A DNA stretch of 14,349 nucleotides from Pseudobacteriovorax antillogorgiicola (GCA_945897695.1 CAMDGW010000046.1:1-14349); one strand, 5' to 3'; counted from the stretch's first letter, positions 6,707-13,530 are shown. The notes: generated by a model not told the origin, from the sequence alone. Program-made: numbers and translations.

Positions 6707-7771
6707 CTAGGGGTGAGGGATGATTTCTTTAACTCTCGTTACTTCTAGGTCATTCATGCATTTGAAATGTCCTAGGGGGCACTCTGTGGGTCCGTGATCG
6801 CTACATGGCCTGCAGCCAAGGTTGACTTGCGCAACGGCGCTAGAATCCGCCAGGGGTCCAAAGCCCATTTCAGTTACCGTGGATCCAAAGATGGCCACGG
6901 TCGGTATATTAAAAGCCGATGCATAATGAATGGGTGAGCTATCGTTGGAAATAAGTTGGCTAAGCCGGGGATAAATTCCGTTTAGGTCAGTCAAGGTGGT
7001 TTTACCAGCAAGGTTGATGATTCTGTCTCTGGCATCCGGACGTGTTTTAAGGCAGCTTTCTTCGATGAAATGAGCAGCCTTAACATCCTCTTCGCTCCCT
7101 AGCAGAACAATTCCGGTATTTTTGTCATCTAGCAGGATTTGAGATAAGGTTGCAAACTTTGGCACAGGCCAACGCTTTGTTGCCCAAACGCTTCCTGGAG
7201 CAACGCCAATCCAGTTGATGTCAGGAACCATGCCTCGGGCGGCGACTGGGAGTTCTGCTTTTGGTAAAAATGGTTTGATACCCAGGAAGTTTTCGCGAGT
7301 GAGGCCAATGGTTTCAAGTAACAGAGAGATGCGGTCCGACTCATGTAACACGGCAACGCGAGGTACGGTTGCTGTTGCTAGCCAAGAACCACTTGTTTCG
7401 TTGTACGTATGGAGCGGATACCCCAGCATTTTGCTAAGAAGTGTTGACCGCAGTGATTTGTGAGGCTGCAGAATGACCGTGGACTTAGGAAGATTTTGCC
7501 TCTTGAGGGACGCGCGTACGTTGATCATCGGCTTTAGGGACCCGTCGCGTTTTGAAAAAATATGGATTGATACCAGATGCGGATGGTCTCGCATCACTTT
7601 GGCACCAGTTGGGGTTGTGACAAAGTGCTGCCGGATTTCCGGCATATTCTTATGTAGAGCTTTAATTGCGGCAGTTGTCAAAACAATATCGCCGATGAAG
7701 CTTGTCTGAATCCAAATGACGTCTGTGATCGGGCGCGTCAGTTTATTGCCGGATTTTGAGCTGATAGACAA
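6707..7771 (-). CDS. waaF: Glycosyltransferase family 9, ADP-heptose:LPS heptosyltransferase (II-like)
   Basis: The product is 354 aa. The only workable start is TTG 7771, with GGAG upstream and a 29-nt overlap with the rimI-like gene; the family core starts at about residue 17. Visible GT9 motifs are SFIGDIVLT (24-32, with the Asp after Gly that is conserved in heptosyltransferases), APGSVWATKRWP (191-202), NLAGKTTL (253-260), and SNDSSPIHYA leading to VAIFGST (275-298). Near the end is the four-Cys region CRPC...CPLGHFKCM (320-339), typical of WaaF rather than WaaC. The enzyme would add heptose to the inner core of LPS at the cytoplasmic face of the inner membrane, using ADP-heptose. The substrate assignment (heptose II) is from motif resemblance. 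Confidence 0.85.
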   Translation of the reverse strand: MSISSKSGNKLTRPITDVIWIQTSFIGDIVLTTAAIKALHKNMPEIRQHFVTTPTGAKVMRDHPHLVSIHIFSKRDGSLKPMINVRASLKRQNLPKSTVILQPHKSLRSTLLSKMLGYPLHTYNETSGSWLATATVPRVAVLHESDRISLLLETIGLTRENFLGIKPFLPKAELPVAARGMVPDINWIGVAPGSVWATKRWPVPKFATLSQILLDDKNTGIVLLGSEEDVKAAHFIEESCLKTRPDARDRIINLAGKTTLTDLNGIYPRLSQLISNDSSPIHYASAFNIPTVAIFGSTVTEMGFGPLADSSAVAQVNLGCRPCSDHGPTECPLGHFKCMNDLEVTRVKEIIPHP

Positions 7772-8231
7772 GAGCGTCTTCTCCGTTCTTATAGTAATTC
7801 TTTCTTATGGATATTAACTCAAATCCAAATGTTTCATAAAGTCGCTTTGCATATAAATTTGATGGTCTGACTTCAAGTGAAAGTACAAGAATGTTCGCAT
7901 CATTTTTTATTTGTGCAATCAGATCACTCAGCAAAGCACGGGCAATGCCTTGGCCGCGCTGTTGCTTTGATGTGAAGACGAAGAGAAGTTCAGCTTGATC
8001 ATACTCGTAGGTGGCTAAATACCAGCCAGACCAAGTCTTATCATTATTTAAGGTAGCAAATGCGCTAATAACATGAGGTTGAGTTTTGATGGATTCCAGA
8101 CAGCTTTCGGTAGTCCAAAACTCTTCGTCATGCTGCCATTGTGCGGCGAGTCCGTTCAGCTGCTCTATGAACACTCCTGAAGTGGCATGATTTTTTGTGA
8201 TGTGACTGATTGTGATTTCAGCTCGAGTCAT
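7743..8231 (-). CDS. rimI: GNAT N-acetyltransferase, RimI-like
   Basis: The product is 162 aa from ATG 8231, which overlaps the stop of the upstream gene as ATGA. An ATG at 8312 would add 27 residues lying inside the upstream gene and is disfavoured. GNAT motifs are present: ELLFVFTSKQQRGQGIARALL (80-101) with the acetyl-CoA binding Q/RxxGxG/A loop, then LSLEVRPSNLYAKRLYETFGF (117-137) and RKNYYKNGEDALVYQL. Glu 120 and Tyr 132 are spaced like the catalytic pair of RimI, the enzyme that acetylates the N-terminal alanine of ribosomal protein S18. The LEVRPSN and NYY...EDAL elements are RimI signatures, but the N-terminal half diverges, so another protein target is possible. Confidence 0.78.
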   Translation of the reverse strand: MTRAEITISHITKNHATSGVFIEQLNGLAAQWQHDEEFWTTESCLESIKTQPHVISAFATLNNDKTWSGWYLATYEYDQAELLFVFTSKQQRGQGIARALLSDLIAQIKNDANILVLSLEVRPSNLYAKRLYETFGFELISIRKNYYKNGEDALVYQLKIRQ

Positions 8232-8824
8232 GGCGTCGGTTCTATTCTTATCCAACTTTTCGCACCGTCCAAATAGCGGACGATAGATCTTCTGGTTAGT
8301 TCTTCTTCCCATTTGTTAGATGAGGATTTCTCATCAGTATCGAGGGATTTTTTCCCCCGCCGGTAGTTTTCTACGGTGGCTATTTTGAGAAGCTCGGTTT
8401 CGACATCTGCACGTTTCAGTCCAAGACGGTCAAACGACGCTTTAAAGTTAGACGACTGTTCGAGATTTTTTTCGGTTTTGAAGCGCAATCGCTGGATGGC
8501 TTCTTTGGTGGGGCGGAACCCCGAAGACTTTGTCGCGTCCTGATGGATCATCATGTCCTGGATGAAAACATTGAGCGCCATTGACCAGTTTGATTCTTGT
8601 ACCGTCTGTGAATTTTGAATGTTATCGCGTAGGGATTCTTTGACGTTTAAGTATCGTTCAACCTGAAGCTGGGAGTAGGGGATGCTGTTAATAGCTACGA
8701 GTATTCGGTCAGCAATTTGACTTGCAGCAAGGCTGTGGCCATTGATTAACGTCATCAGTAATACGACAATCTGCGCCAATTTAAGCATGGGAGCAGTGGT
8801 CGGGAATTTATTTAAATGAATCAT
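8228..8824 (-). CDS. SurA N-terminal-like periplasmic protein without PPIase domain
   Basis: The product is 198 aa. ATG 8824 has a strong AGGAG 7 nt upstream. A signal peptide covers residues 1-33 (LAQIVVLLMTLINGHSLA). The mature N-terminus ADRILVAINSIPYSQLQVERYL resembles the SurA and trigger-factor-like chaperone start, where a strand 'vvdkIvAvVNdevIt.SEv' is followed by a helix. The rest is helical, and the end WEEELTRRSIVRYLDG matches the strand that closes SurA-type chaperone cores. No parvulin domain is present. The family would hold unfolded outer-membrane proteins in the periplasm. It heads the run of minus-strand genes and is coupled to the acetyltransferase. The assignment is from fold-like patterns only. 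Confidence 0.65.
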   Translation of the reverse strand: MIHLNKFPTTAPMLKLAQIVVLLMTLINGHSLAASQIADRILVAINSIPYSQLQVERYLNVKESLRDNIQNSQTVQESNWSMALNVFIQDMMIHQDATKSSGFRPTKEAIQRLRFKTEKNLEQSSNFKASFDRLGLKRADVETELLKIATVENYRRGKKSLDTDEKSSSNKWEEELTRRSIVRYLDGAKSWIRIEPTP

Positions 8825-8834
8825 TTCTTATCTC

Positions 8835-8851
8835 CTGCTGCACAAGAGCAG
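8835..8851 (-). promoter_or_regulatory. Hairpin abutting the ribosome binding site of the SurA-like gene
   Basis: CTGCT (8835-8839) and AGCAG (8847-8851) form a 5-bp stem with a 7-nt loop. On the minus-strand mRNA the 3' arm runs directly into the AGGAG ribosome binding site, so the hairpin could limit ribosome access. A chance occurrence is possible. Confidence 0.25.
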
Positions 8852-8961
8852 CCCGTTTATCATCTTATTGTCAACCATTTTTCATCCATTTAGCAATGGC
8901 TTCAACATTCATGTATGATCTGAGTGTTGATGAGGCTGTCATTGGTGTTTAGTCTGACGCC

Positions 8962-9068
8962 TTAATGTTGCTGCGCTAACGTTATAATCAAAAAAAAAAA
9001 TCAAATCCCTATTGAGAAAGCTTGACAAGAAGTTCAAGCCTTGTAACTCTTGTCGGTAGGTTAAACCT
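8962..9068 (+). promoter_or_regulatory. Candidate control region of the HU gene
   Basis: A perfect TATAAT lies at 8983-8988, with only a weak TTAATG (8962-8967) upstream at 15 bp. It is followed by an A11 tract (8990-9000). Further down are a TTGACA (9022-9027), an inverted pair CTTGA/TCAAG (9021-9025 and 9034-9038) and a palindrome AGGTT-A-AACCT (9058-9068) in the expected leader. Which of these is used cannot be decided from sequence. Confidence 0.35.
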
Positions 9069-9101
9069 GAAACGCTATTTTTGAAACCTTAGGAGGATCC
9101 T

Positions 9102-9374
9102 ATGAACAAGGCAGAACTCATCGAAGCAGTATCCAAAGTTACTGAAATGACGAAGGCTGATACAGAGCGCGCTCTTGACGCGTTCATCGACGTTGTTACC
9201 AAGAACATCAAGAAAAAAGACGGCGTTAAGCTTGTTGGCTTCGGAACATTCGCTGTTTCCGCTCGCAAGGCTCGCGTTGGCCGTAACCCACAGACTGGCG
9301 AAGAAATCCAAATCCCAGCTCGTAAGGTTCCTGTATTCCGCCCAGGCAAAGAGCTTAAGGATTCAGTTCGCTAA
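9102..9374 (+). CDS. hup: HU-family histone-like DNA-binding protein
   Basis: The product is 90 aa, the normal length for HU. AGGAGG (9091-9096) is 5 nt before ATG 9102. The helical dimerisation part (MNKAELIEAVSKVTEMTKAD, then ALDAFIDVV) is followed by GFGTFAVSARKARVGRNPQTG and the DNA-binding arm QIPARKVPVFRPGKELK. The RNPQTGE and intercalating-proline regions (IPA, PVFRPGK) are intact. HU bends and packs DNA in the nucleoid as a dimer. Codon choice is more biased toward C-ending codons (ATC, AAC, GTT) than in the neighbouring hypothetical genes, which fits high expression. The gene has its own leader and two consecutive terminators. Confidence 0.97.
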   Translation: MNKAELIEAVSKVTEMTKADTERALDAFIDVVTKNIKKKDGVKLVGFGTFAVSARKARVGRNPQTGEEIQIPARKVPVFRPGKELKDSVR

Positions 9375-9388
9375 TTGCGGATAGAAAA

Positions 9389-9413
9389 AGGACCCTCCCG
9401 GGTCCTTTTTTTT
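9389..9413 (+). terminator. Rho-independent terminator of the HU gene
   Basis: GGACCC (9390-9395) pairs with GGGTCC (9400-9405) around loop TCCC and is followed by eight T. It begins 15 nt after the HU stop codon. Confidence 0.93.
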
Positions 9414-9443
9414 GATTTCCGTCAATGGAATTCAAAATCGTCC

Positions 9444-9484
9444 AAAAAATCCCCCCCGTAGCTATTGCAGGGGGGGATTTTTTT
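9444..9484. terminator. Second, bidirectional terminator with a C7/G7 stem
   Basis: AAAAAATCCCCCCC (9444-9457) and GGGGGGGATTTTTT (9470-9483) form a perfect 14-bp inverted repeat with a 12-nt loop. It has a T-run on both strands. The minus-strand stop TAA of the 64-aa gene (9483-9485) sits in the T-run. It backs up the HU terminator and ends the convergent small gene. Confidence 0.9.
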
Positions 9485-9677
9485 ACATCTCTTCTGCTTC
9501 ATCCAAAAAGTCGACTAGCTTGAACTTGATCATATCGCGGGATGAGATGATCTTCATTTCGCCATCAGCATCATTGTCATCTTCCCGGGCGAGTAGATAA
9601 GCATCTTCCTTGCTGTGGTAGTTCAAAACAATCCACATTTCTCTAGCGGCCTTATCATAAATTCTAAATGGGACCAT
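9483..9677 (-). CDS. Small acidic protein of unknown function (64 aa)
   Basis: ATG 9677 is preceded by GAGGAG about 7 nt upstream; a TTG two codons earlier is less likely. The protein has no signal peptide and no cysteine. It begins MVPFRIYDKAAREMWIVLNYH, a strand-like start, and then has a very acidic loop (REDDNDADGE). It continues KIISSRDMIKFKLVDFLDEAEEM, ending in an acidic helix. The pattern suggests a compact one-domain cytosolic protein, but no family was recognised. The well-placed ribosome binding site and shared terminator support it being real. It lies 75 nt after the mannose-phosphate isomerase stop on the same strand, without a clear terminator between them. Confidence 0.72.
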   Translation of the reverse strand: MVPFRIYDKAAREMWIVLNYHSKEDAYLLAREDDNDADGEMKIISSRDMIKFKLVDFLDEAEEM

Positions 9678-9752
9678 GCTCAACTCCTCTAATTTTGGAA
9701 AACCGACTCGGCAGTAAGGATATCATGCTGGATGCTTGTCCAGAATGAAAAT

Positions 9753-10910
9753 TCAGCAAAAAATCAATGATATGTTTCCAGAGTGTTCTTTTGGAATCCC
9801 TTGACCGGCCGGTATAACCAGTGTCAACAACGCTGGTTGGTCCTCATTTGCTAATTCTGTAGGCAGACCTTGGGCGGGTAAGAAAAAACTTTCTCCTTGC
9901 CGCATCGTAATTTGACGATTTTTTGTACTCGTTGCCTGCAAGCTTCCTTGAAGGATCGTCGCACAACCAAAGCAAATAGAGGCGTTCAGTTTTAGACGCG
10001 AACGAGGCTCCATTTTGATTAAGAGAGTTTGGTACCACTCGTTCGCTGGATATGCCTCTATAATAACGCCATTGGCAGGCTTTACTGTTTCTGCTTTTCG
10101 CCTAAGTTTAGCTAAATACTGAGAGCCACTTTGTGATTTTGGATCCAGTAAAGCTATTGAGTCTTTGATATGCAGCTCTCTTGGTGTCCCGTTTTGTGGA
10201 TCGATACTTCCGTCGCGGCGATATTTACGATTCCAGTCCCACAACCGCCATGTTTTCCCACTTTTCCCCGCAATAATACGTTGTGGCTCCAGCAATACAA
10301 TACCAGGGCCTATGGCATGCGGCACGTGTGGTTCGATTTCAAAATAGTCTCCCGGGGAAACTGGAACAAACTGCAAAAGATCTGGTGAAAAAGTTTCAGT
10401 CTCAATTTTTTCCCGAATGACGCTGATTGGAATAGGCTGGCTAAAGCCCAGATAAAATCCAGATCCAGGTTTGGCAGAAAGGACTAGCCAGCTTTCTGGT
10501 TTCCCGCACTCATTGATCTTAAGGGAAGCATTGCTGTCTGAGGGGTGGATTTGTAGCGATAGTGGCGCATCCGCATTTAGTAACTTAATCAATATGTCAC
10601 AGGTGGTACGGCCGCTTGCGATCAGTTGTCGAGAAAGACATTCTTCGGGGTACCTGGCAATGAGTTCAGCTAAAGTTAAATGCGGTATGTTGCGAATGTT
10701 TGAGGGAGCCTCAGGATCACAGGAGATCTCCCAGGATTCCCCAATACGCTGTGTGGGAGTCTCGGCCTGATTTTTCTTAATTCCACTTGCCAGCTCCACT
10801 CCGGCCCATGGAGTTCGCTGTAAGGACGTAAAGTTTGCTGGATTGAGCGCTATGGGTCCTTCCAGCTCTATTCTGGCGATTGCATCTTGTTCGTTAGGCA
10901 AAGCGGCCAC
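9753..10910 (-). CDS. manA: Mannose-6-phosphate isomerase, class I
   Basis: The product is about 385 aa. GTG 10910 is the preferred start because GGGAGGAG lies 9 nt upstream; ATG 10940 (395 aa) is possible but has no ribosome binding site and extends further into the HIT gene. Type I features, numbered from GTG, are GESWE near 57-61, KLLNADAPLSLQIHP with Gln 120 and His 122 as zinc ligands, GKPESW with Glu 139, and EPHVPHAIG with His 198, followed by GPGIVLLEPQR. The C-terminal third is a second cupin-like domain (MRQGESFFLPAQGL). The enzyme interconverts mannose 6-phosphate and fructose 6-phosphate in the cytoplasm, feeding GDP-mannose and glycan synthesis. It overlaps the HIT gene by 17 nt. 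Confidence 0.88.
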   Translation of the reverse strand: MAALPNEQDAIARIELEGPIALNPANFTSLQRTPWAGVELASGIKKNQAETPTQRIGESWEISCDPEAPSNIRNIPHLTLAELIARYPEECLSRQLIASGRTTCDILIKLLNADAPLSLQIHPSDSNASLKINECGKPESWLVLSAKPGSGFYLGFSQPIPISVIREKIETETFSPDLLQFVPVSPGDYFEIEPHVPHAIGPGIVLLEPQRIIAGKSGKTWRLWDWNRKYRRDGSIDPQNGTPRELHIKDSIALLDPKSQSGSQYLAKLRRKAETVKPANGVIIEAYPANEWYQTLLIKMEPRSRLKLNASICFGCATILQGSLQATSTKNRQITMRQGESFFLPAQGLPTELANEDQPALLTLVIPAGQGIPKEHSGNISLIFC

Positions 10911-11238
10911 TGAGGCTTTCTCCTCCCAAAATATGAGCATGCACGTAGTCGACTGATTGGCCGCCTTCGTGCCCTGTATTTAGAACGGTTCGGTAGCCGC
11001 TGCCGGCAAGACCCAATTGTTCTGCTACTGATGCTACTTTTTGGAAAAATATGCCAACGTCCTCGGGTCTCCAGCTACGGAGCTCATTAAGATTTCGCGC
11101 CTTTTTCTTGGGTATGACCAGGACGTGGACCTTGGCCTGTGGAGAAATATCCCTAAACGCTAAGACATCGTTATCCTCATAAACAATCTGGGCTGGAATT
11201 TGTTTGGCCAGGATCTTGTCGAAAATAGTGTCTGACAT
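10894..11238 (-). CDS. HIT-family nucleotide-binding protein (HINT-like) with altered histidine triad
   Basis: The product is 114 aa. ATG 11238 is preceded by GGGAG 8 nt upstream; a start at 11274 has no support. The layout is that of bacterial HINT/YcfF proteins: MSDTIFDKILAKQIPA, then VLAFRDISPQAKVHVLVIPKK (27-45), LNTGHEGGQSV (87-97) and HAHILGG (100-106). The usual triad H-x-H-x-H appears as Y98-V-H100-A-H102, so the first His is Tyr, while the middle His, the nucleophile in HINT enzymes, is kept. Family members hydrolyse adenosine phosphoramidates and aminoacyl-AMPs. The gene is upstream of and overlaps the mannose-phosphate isomerase gene. Confidence 0.88.
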   Translation of the reverse strand: MSDTIFDKILAKQIPAQIVYEDNDVLAFRDISPQAKVHVLVIPKKKARNLNELRSWRPEDVGIFFQKVASVAEQLGLAGSGYRTVLNTGHEGGQSVDYVHAHILGGESLSGRFA

Positions 11239-11402
11239 GATTGTAACTCCCAGGACTAGTAAGCTCAGCCGCACCGTGGCGGGACTAGGGTCTTAATCTG
11301 ATGTAGATCTTATTTTATGTGGGCATTAAACAACTTCCAAGTAGAATCAGCCGGTTTTGTTGGCGTCTGGCGCGAATTTCGATTTGGCCAGGAGGAGGGT
11401 TC

Positions 11403-11444
11403 ATGGTACTCTTTGAGTCTTGCTGGAGAGGGCTGCCACTATGA
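11403..11444 (+). CDS. 13-codon upstream ORF / possible leader peptide
   Basis: ATG 11403 is preceded by AGGAGGAGGG (11390-11399), the strongest ribosome binding site in this part of the window. The frame reads MVLFESCWRGLPL and stops at TGA 11442-11444, which overlaps the ATG of the next gene as ATGA. The overlap suggests translational coupling: ribosomes ending the short ORF would restart on the 84-aa gene. No run of regulatory codons and no attenuator hairpin was seen. It could also simply be a chance ORF downstream of the real ribosome binding site. Confidence 0.45.
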   Translation: MVLFESCWRGLPL

Positions 11445-11695
11445 GTTACACAAAGTTGCTGGTTGATAATACTGTCTGTTCACGTCGATTCCACCTGACG
11501 TTTGATAACGAAGCTCCCCTGGTGACTAAGGTGGAAGTAAAGTGTCCACACTGTCAGCATGTTTTGTTCCGTGCTGAAAATCACCCCCCGGTAAAAGTTG
11601 CTCGGGATGAAAATTTGGTGCGCACAACGCAGCTTAGTCGCAATTTACTTAAAGAGTGTGATTTTAAAGATCCGTTTGTCGCGACTCAATCCTGA
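11441..11695 (+). CDS. Small CxxC protein of unknown function (84 aa)
   Basis: ATG 11441 has GGAGAGG 9 nt upstream and also overlaps the stop of the 13-codon ORF. The protein is cytosolic, with no signal peptide. It contains CPHCQ (Cys 35 and 38), a half zinc-ribbon knuckle, plus Cys 13 and Cys 73, so four cysteines could bind one zinc. The first half is strand-like (YTKLLVDNTVC, RFHLTFDNE, VTKVEVKCPHC), and the second is charged, ending in a helix (TTQLSRNLLKECDF). No family was recognised. It is followed 3 nt later by the glutamine amidotransferase, so the two are almost certainly co-transcribed and may act together. Confidence 0.72.
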   Translation: MSYTKLLVDNTVCSRRFHLTFDNEAPLVTKVEVKCPHCQHVLFRAENHPPVKVARDENLVRTTQLSRNLLKECDFKDPFVATQS

Positions 11696-11698
11696 GAT

Positions 11699-12361
11699 AT
11701 GCCTGATTATGTCCCGCAAATTATGGTCATTGATCCGGGGGTGAAAACTCCGGAGCTTGATACATTCAATAATATTGCCGCGATGGTTCCAGTTCCCTGC
11801 GGATATCATTTGCCCGCAATGTTTGGATTTGCTTCGTTTCCGGAAGATTTCAGGAATGTGCGTGCTGTCATTATTCTTGGTAGTGCATCAAGTGTGCATG
11901 AACGCTTGCCCTGGCAGATACAGCTTGAGACTCGGGTCAGGGCGATGATCGATATGGATATCCCAGTACTGGGCTGTTGTTATGGACACCAAATGCTCGC
12001 CTTTATGCACGGTGGCGATGTGGGATATGTTTACCAGGATCAAACGAAGCTTAAAGGTGTAAGGGATGTTGAAGTTCTGCAAAACCCCGTGTGGAACAAG
12101 GGTCGCCGTAAATTGGTCGTCACTCATAATGAACACGTACTAAGTCTCCCGCAGGACTTCACAGTGATCGCCACATCAAGCGATGTACCCATTGATGGAT
12201 TAATGCATAAAAACAAGCAAGTTTTCGGTTTCCAGGCTCATCCAGAGGCGACAAAAAATTTTCTTGAAGGCCATGAAATGCTTGATAGCCAAACTGTTCG
12301 TGTACTTAGTGATGGGCATAACATCATTAAAGGATTTGTGCACATGGCGCTTGGTAAATAG
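11699..12361 (+). CDS. Class I glutamine amidotransferase domain protein (GuaA-like)
   Basis: The product is 220 aa. ATG 11699 lies 3 nt after the stop of the CxxC gene and has no own ribosome binding site, consistent with coupling. The triad is visible: GCCYGHQ at 92-98 with nucleophile Cys 94, and FQAHPEA with His 181 and Glu 183. ILGSASSVHE (59-68) takes the place of the family's GGP-SV oxyanion loop. Such domains release ammonia from glutamine. This one stands alone without a fused synthetase, like YfeJ/GMP-synthase-like proteins of unknown acceptor. The substrate cannot be inferred. No terminator with a T-run was seen after it. Confidence 0.83.
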   Translation: MPDYVPQIMVIDPGVKTPELDTFNNIAAMVPVPCGYHLPAMFGFASFPEDFRNVRAVIILGSASSVHERLPWQIQLETRVRAMIDMDIPVLGCCYGHQMLAFMHGGDVGYVYQDQTKLKGVRDVEVLQNPVWNKGRRKLVVTHNEHVLSLPQDFTVIATSSDVPIDGLMHKNKQVFGFQAHPEATKNFLEGHEMLDSQTVRVLSDGHNIIKGFVHMALGK

Positions 12362-12540
12362 ACCTACTCATCACCCGGCAACGTCGATGTAGGCAATGAA
12401 TTCCGGGTGCCACAAAAAAAGTTATCCAATTATATCAGATGGTTAATGTCTTTTAGTTAAACCTCGGCTTAATATTTTTCCCCAGATGACGATGCCCCTT
12501 GTAAGGATCACATGATGTGGTCTGTGTGCTTCAAACCCTA

Positions 12541-12553
12541 TGACAGGAGGTCA
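12541..12553 (+). promoter_or_regulatory. Hairpin presenting the flagellin ribosome binding site (CsrA-like site)
   Basis: TGAC (12541-12544) and GTCA (12550-12553) form a 4-bp stem with loop AGGAG, so the ribosome binding site sits in the loop. GGA in a short hairpin loop, here within ACAGGAGG, is the binding arrangement of the repressor CsrA, which controls flagellin translation in several bacteria. A second GGA lies upstream in GTAAGGATC (12501-12509). No csrA or fliW gene is in the window. Confidence 0.4.
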
Positions 12554-12558
12554 CTAAG

Positions 12559-13491
12559 ATGGGATTGAGAATTCGTACAAACGTTGCGTCGCTTTCCGCG
12601 CAGCGTCGCCTCGGACAAAGTTCCGAAGCGCTTCAGGGCAGCATGAATAAGTTGTCTAGTGGATCACGCATCAACAAAGCTGCAGATGACGCCGCTGGAC
12701 TCGCAATCTCCGAAAACCTACGTGCCGACGTCCGTGGATTGAACGTTGCTAAACGCAACGCTCTCGACGGTGTTTCCATGGTGCAGACAGCAGAGGGTGG
12801 TCTCGAAGAGACAACCAACATGCTCGTTCGCCTGCGCGAACTTGCTGTCCAATCTGCTTCTGACACGATCGGTAAGCAAGAGCGTGAATTCCTCAACAAG
12901 GAATATGTTCAGCTTAAAGATGAAATCGACCGTATCGCTCTATCTACCGAATTCAACGGTACTCACCTTCTGATGGGTGAAAACGCCGGAGATTATGGTT
13001 CAGAGTTGATGACTGGAAACACAGGCGATAGCCCGATGGATATCCAGATCGGTAAAGATTACTTCTCCGACAATGACAGCGTGGGTAACCGTAACCCGAT
13101 CAACATCATTCGTATCGACATGAGCAAGCTGAACGCGTTTACAGATGGCGAGGGTTCCCTCAACATCGGTCGCGCTGACGACGGAACTAACGTTCTGACG
13201 AAACAGTCAGCTCAGACTTCGATCGAATCACTTGATGGCGCAATCAACCGTGTGAACGAACAGCGAGCCTACCTTGGCTCGATTCAGAACCGCTTCACAT
13301 CGACGATTGCCAACCTTGGATCACAGATCGAGAACCTCGATACAGCACGCAGTCGCATTCGCGATACTGACTATGCTGCCGAGACGGCAACGTTTACTCA
13401 GAACAATATTCTTCAGCAAGCAGGTACTTCGGTACTTGGCCAGGCTAACCAGTTACCTCAGGTCGCCCTGAGTCTGCTGCAGAATATGTAA
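12559..13491 (+). CDS. fliC: Flagellin
   Basis: The product is 310 aa. AGGAGG (12545-12550) lies 8 nt before ATG 12559. The conserved D0/D1 N-terminus is present (MGLRIRTNVASLSAQRRL, then LSSGSRINKAADDAAGLAIS, and RELAVQSASDTIGKQEREFL). So is the C-terminus (AINRVNEQRAYLGSIQNRF, then SRIRDTDYAAETATFTQNNI, and ALSLLQNM). Between about residues 145 and 215 lies a short variable D2 region, so this is a compact flagellin. It has no signal peptide and would be exported by the flagellar type III system to build the filament. Codon use is biased as in HU, fitting high expression. The gene is alone here, with no chaperone (FliS) or cap gene (FliD) beside it; other flagellin copies may exist elsewhere. 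No convincing sigma-28 promoter was found upstream. Confidence 0.96.
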   Translation: MGLRIRTNVASLSAQRRLGQSSEALQGSMNKLSSGSRINKAADDAAGLAISENLRADVRGLNVAKRNALDGVSMVQTAEGGLEETTNMLVRLRELAVQSASDTIGKQEREFLNKEYVQLKDEIDRIALSTEFNGTHLLMGENAGDYGSELMTGNTGDSPMDIQIGKDYFSDNDSVGNRNPINIIRIDMSKLNAFTDGEGSLNIGRADDGTNVLTKQSAQTSIESLDGAINRVNEQRAYLGSIQNRFTSTIANLGSQIENLDTARSRIRDTDYAAETATFTQNNILQQAGTSVLGQANQLPQVALSLLQNM

Positions 13492-13530
13492 TGAGCTGAA
13501 TCTCAAGGATCTATTCAGAAGTATCTTCTG

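Noticed and set aside
8231..8312. A longer start (ATG 8312) for the acetyltransferase.
   Set aside because: It would add 27 residues overlapping the upstream coding sequence and outside the GNAT fold, while ATG 8231 forms an ATGA junction.
9089..9349. Minus-strand ORFs opposite HU.
   Set aside because: The plus-strand HU protein is unmistakable and these frames are its antisense shadows.
9728..9743. CTGGA/TCCAG hairpin between the isomerase and the 64-aa gene.
   Set aside because: The stem is only 5 bp and no T-run follows on either strand; it is not supported as a terminator.
12372..12409. CACCCGG/CCGGGTG inverted repeat after the amidotransferase gene.
   Set aside because: The loop is 24 nt and the sequence after it is an A-run, not a T-run, so it does not look like a terminator on the plus strand.
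12633..12899. An 88-codon minus-strand ORF inside flagellin.
   Set aside because: It is a shadow of the strongly codon-biased flagellin gene and has no own ribosome binding site or family match.
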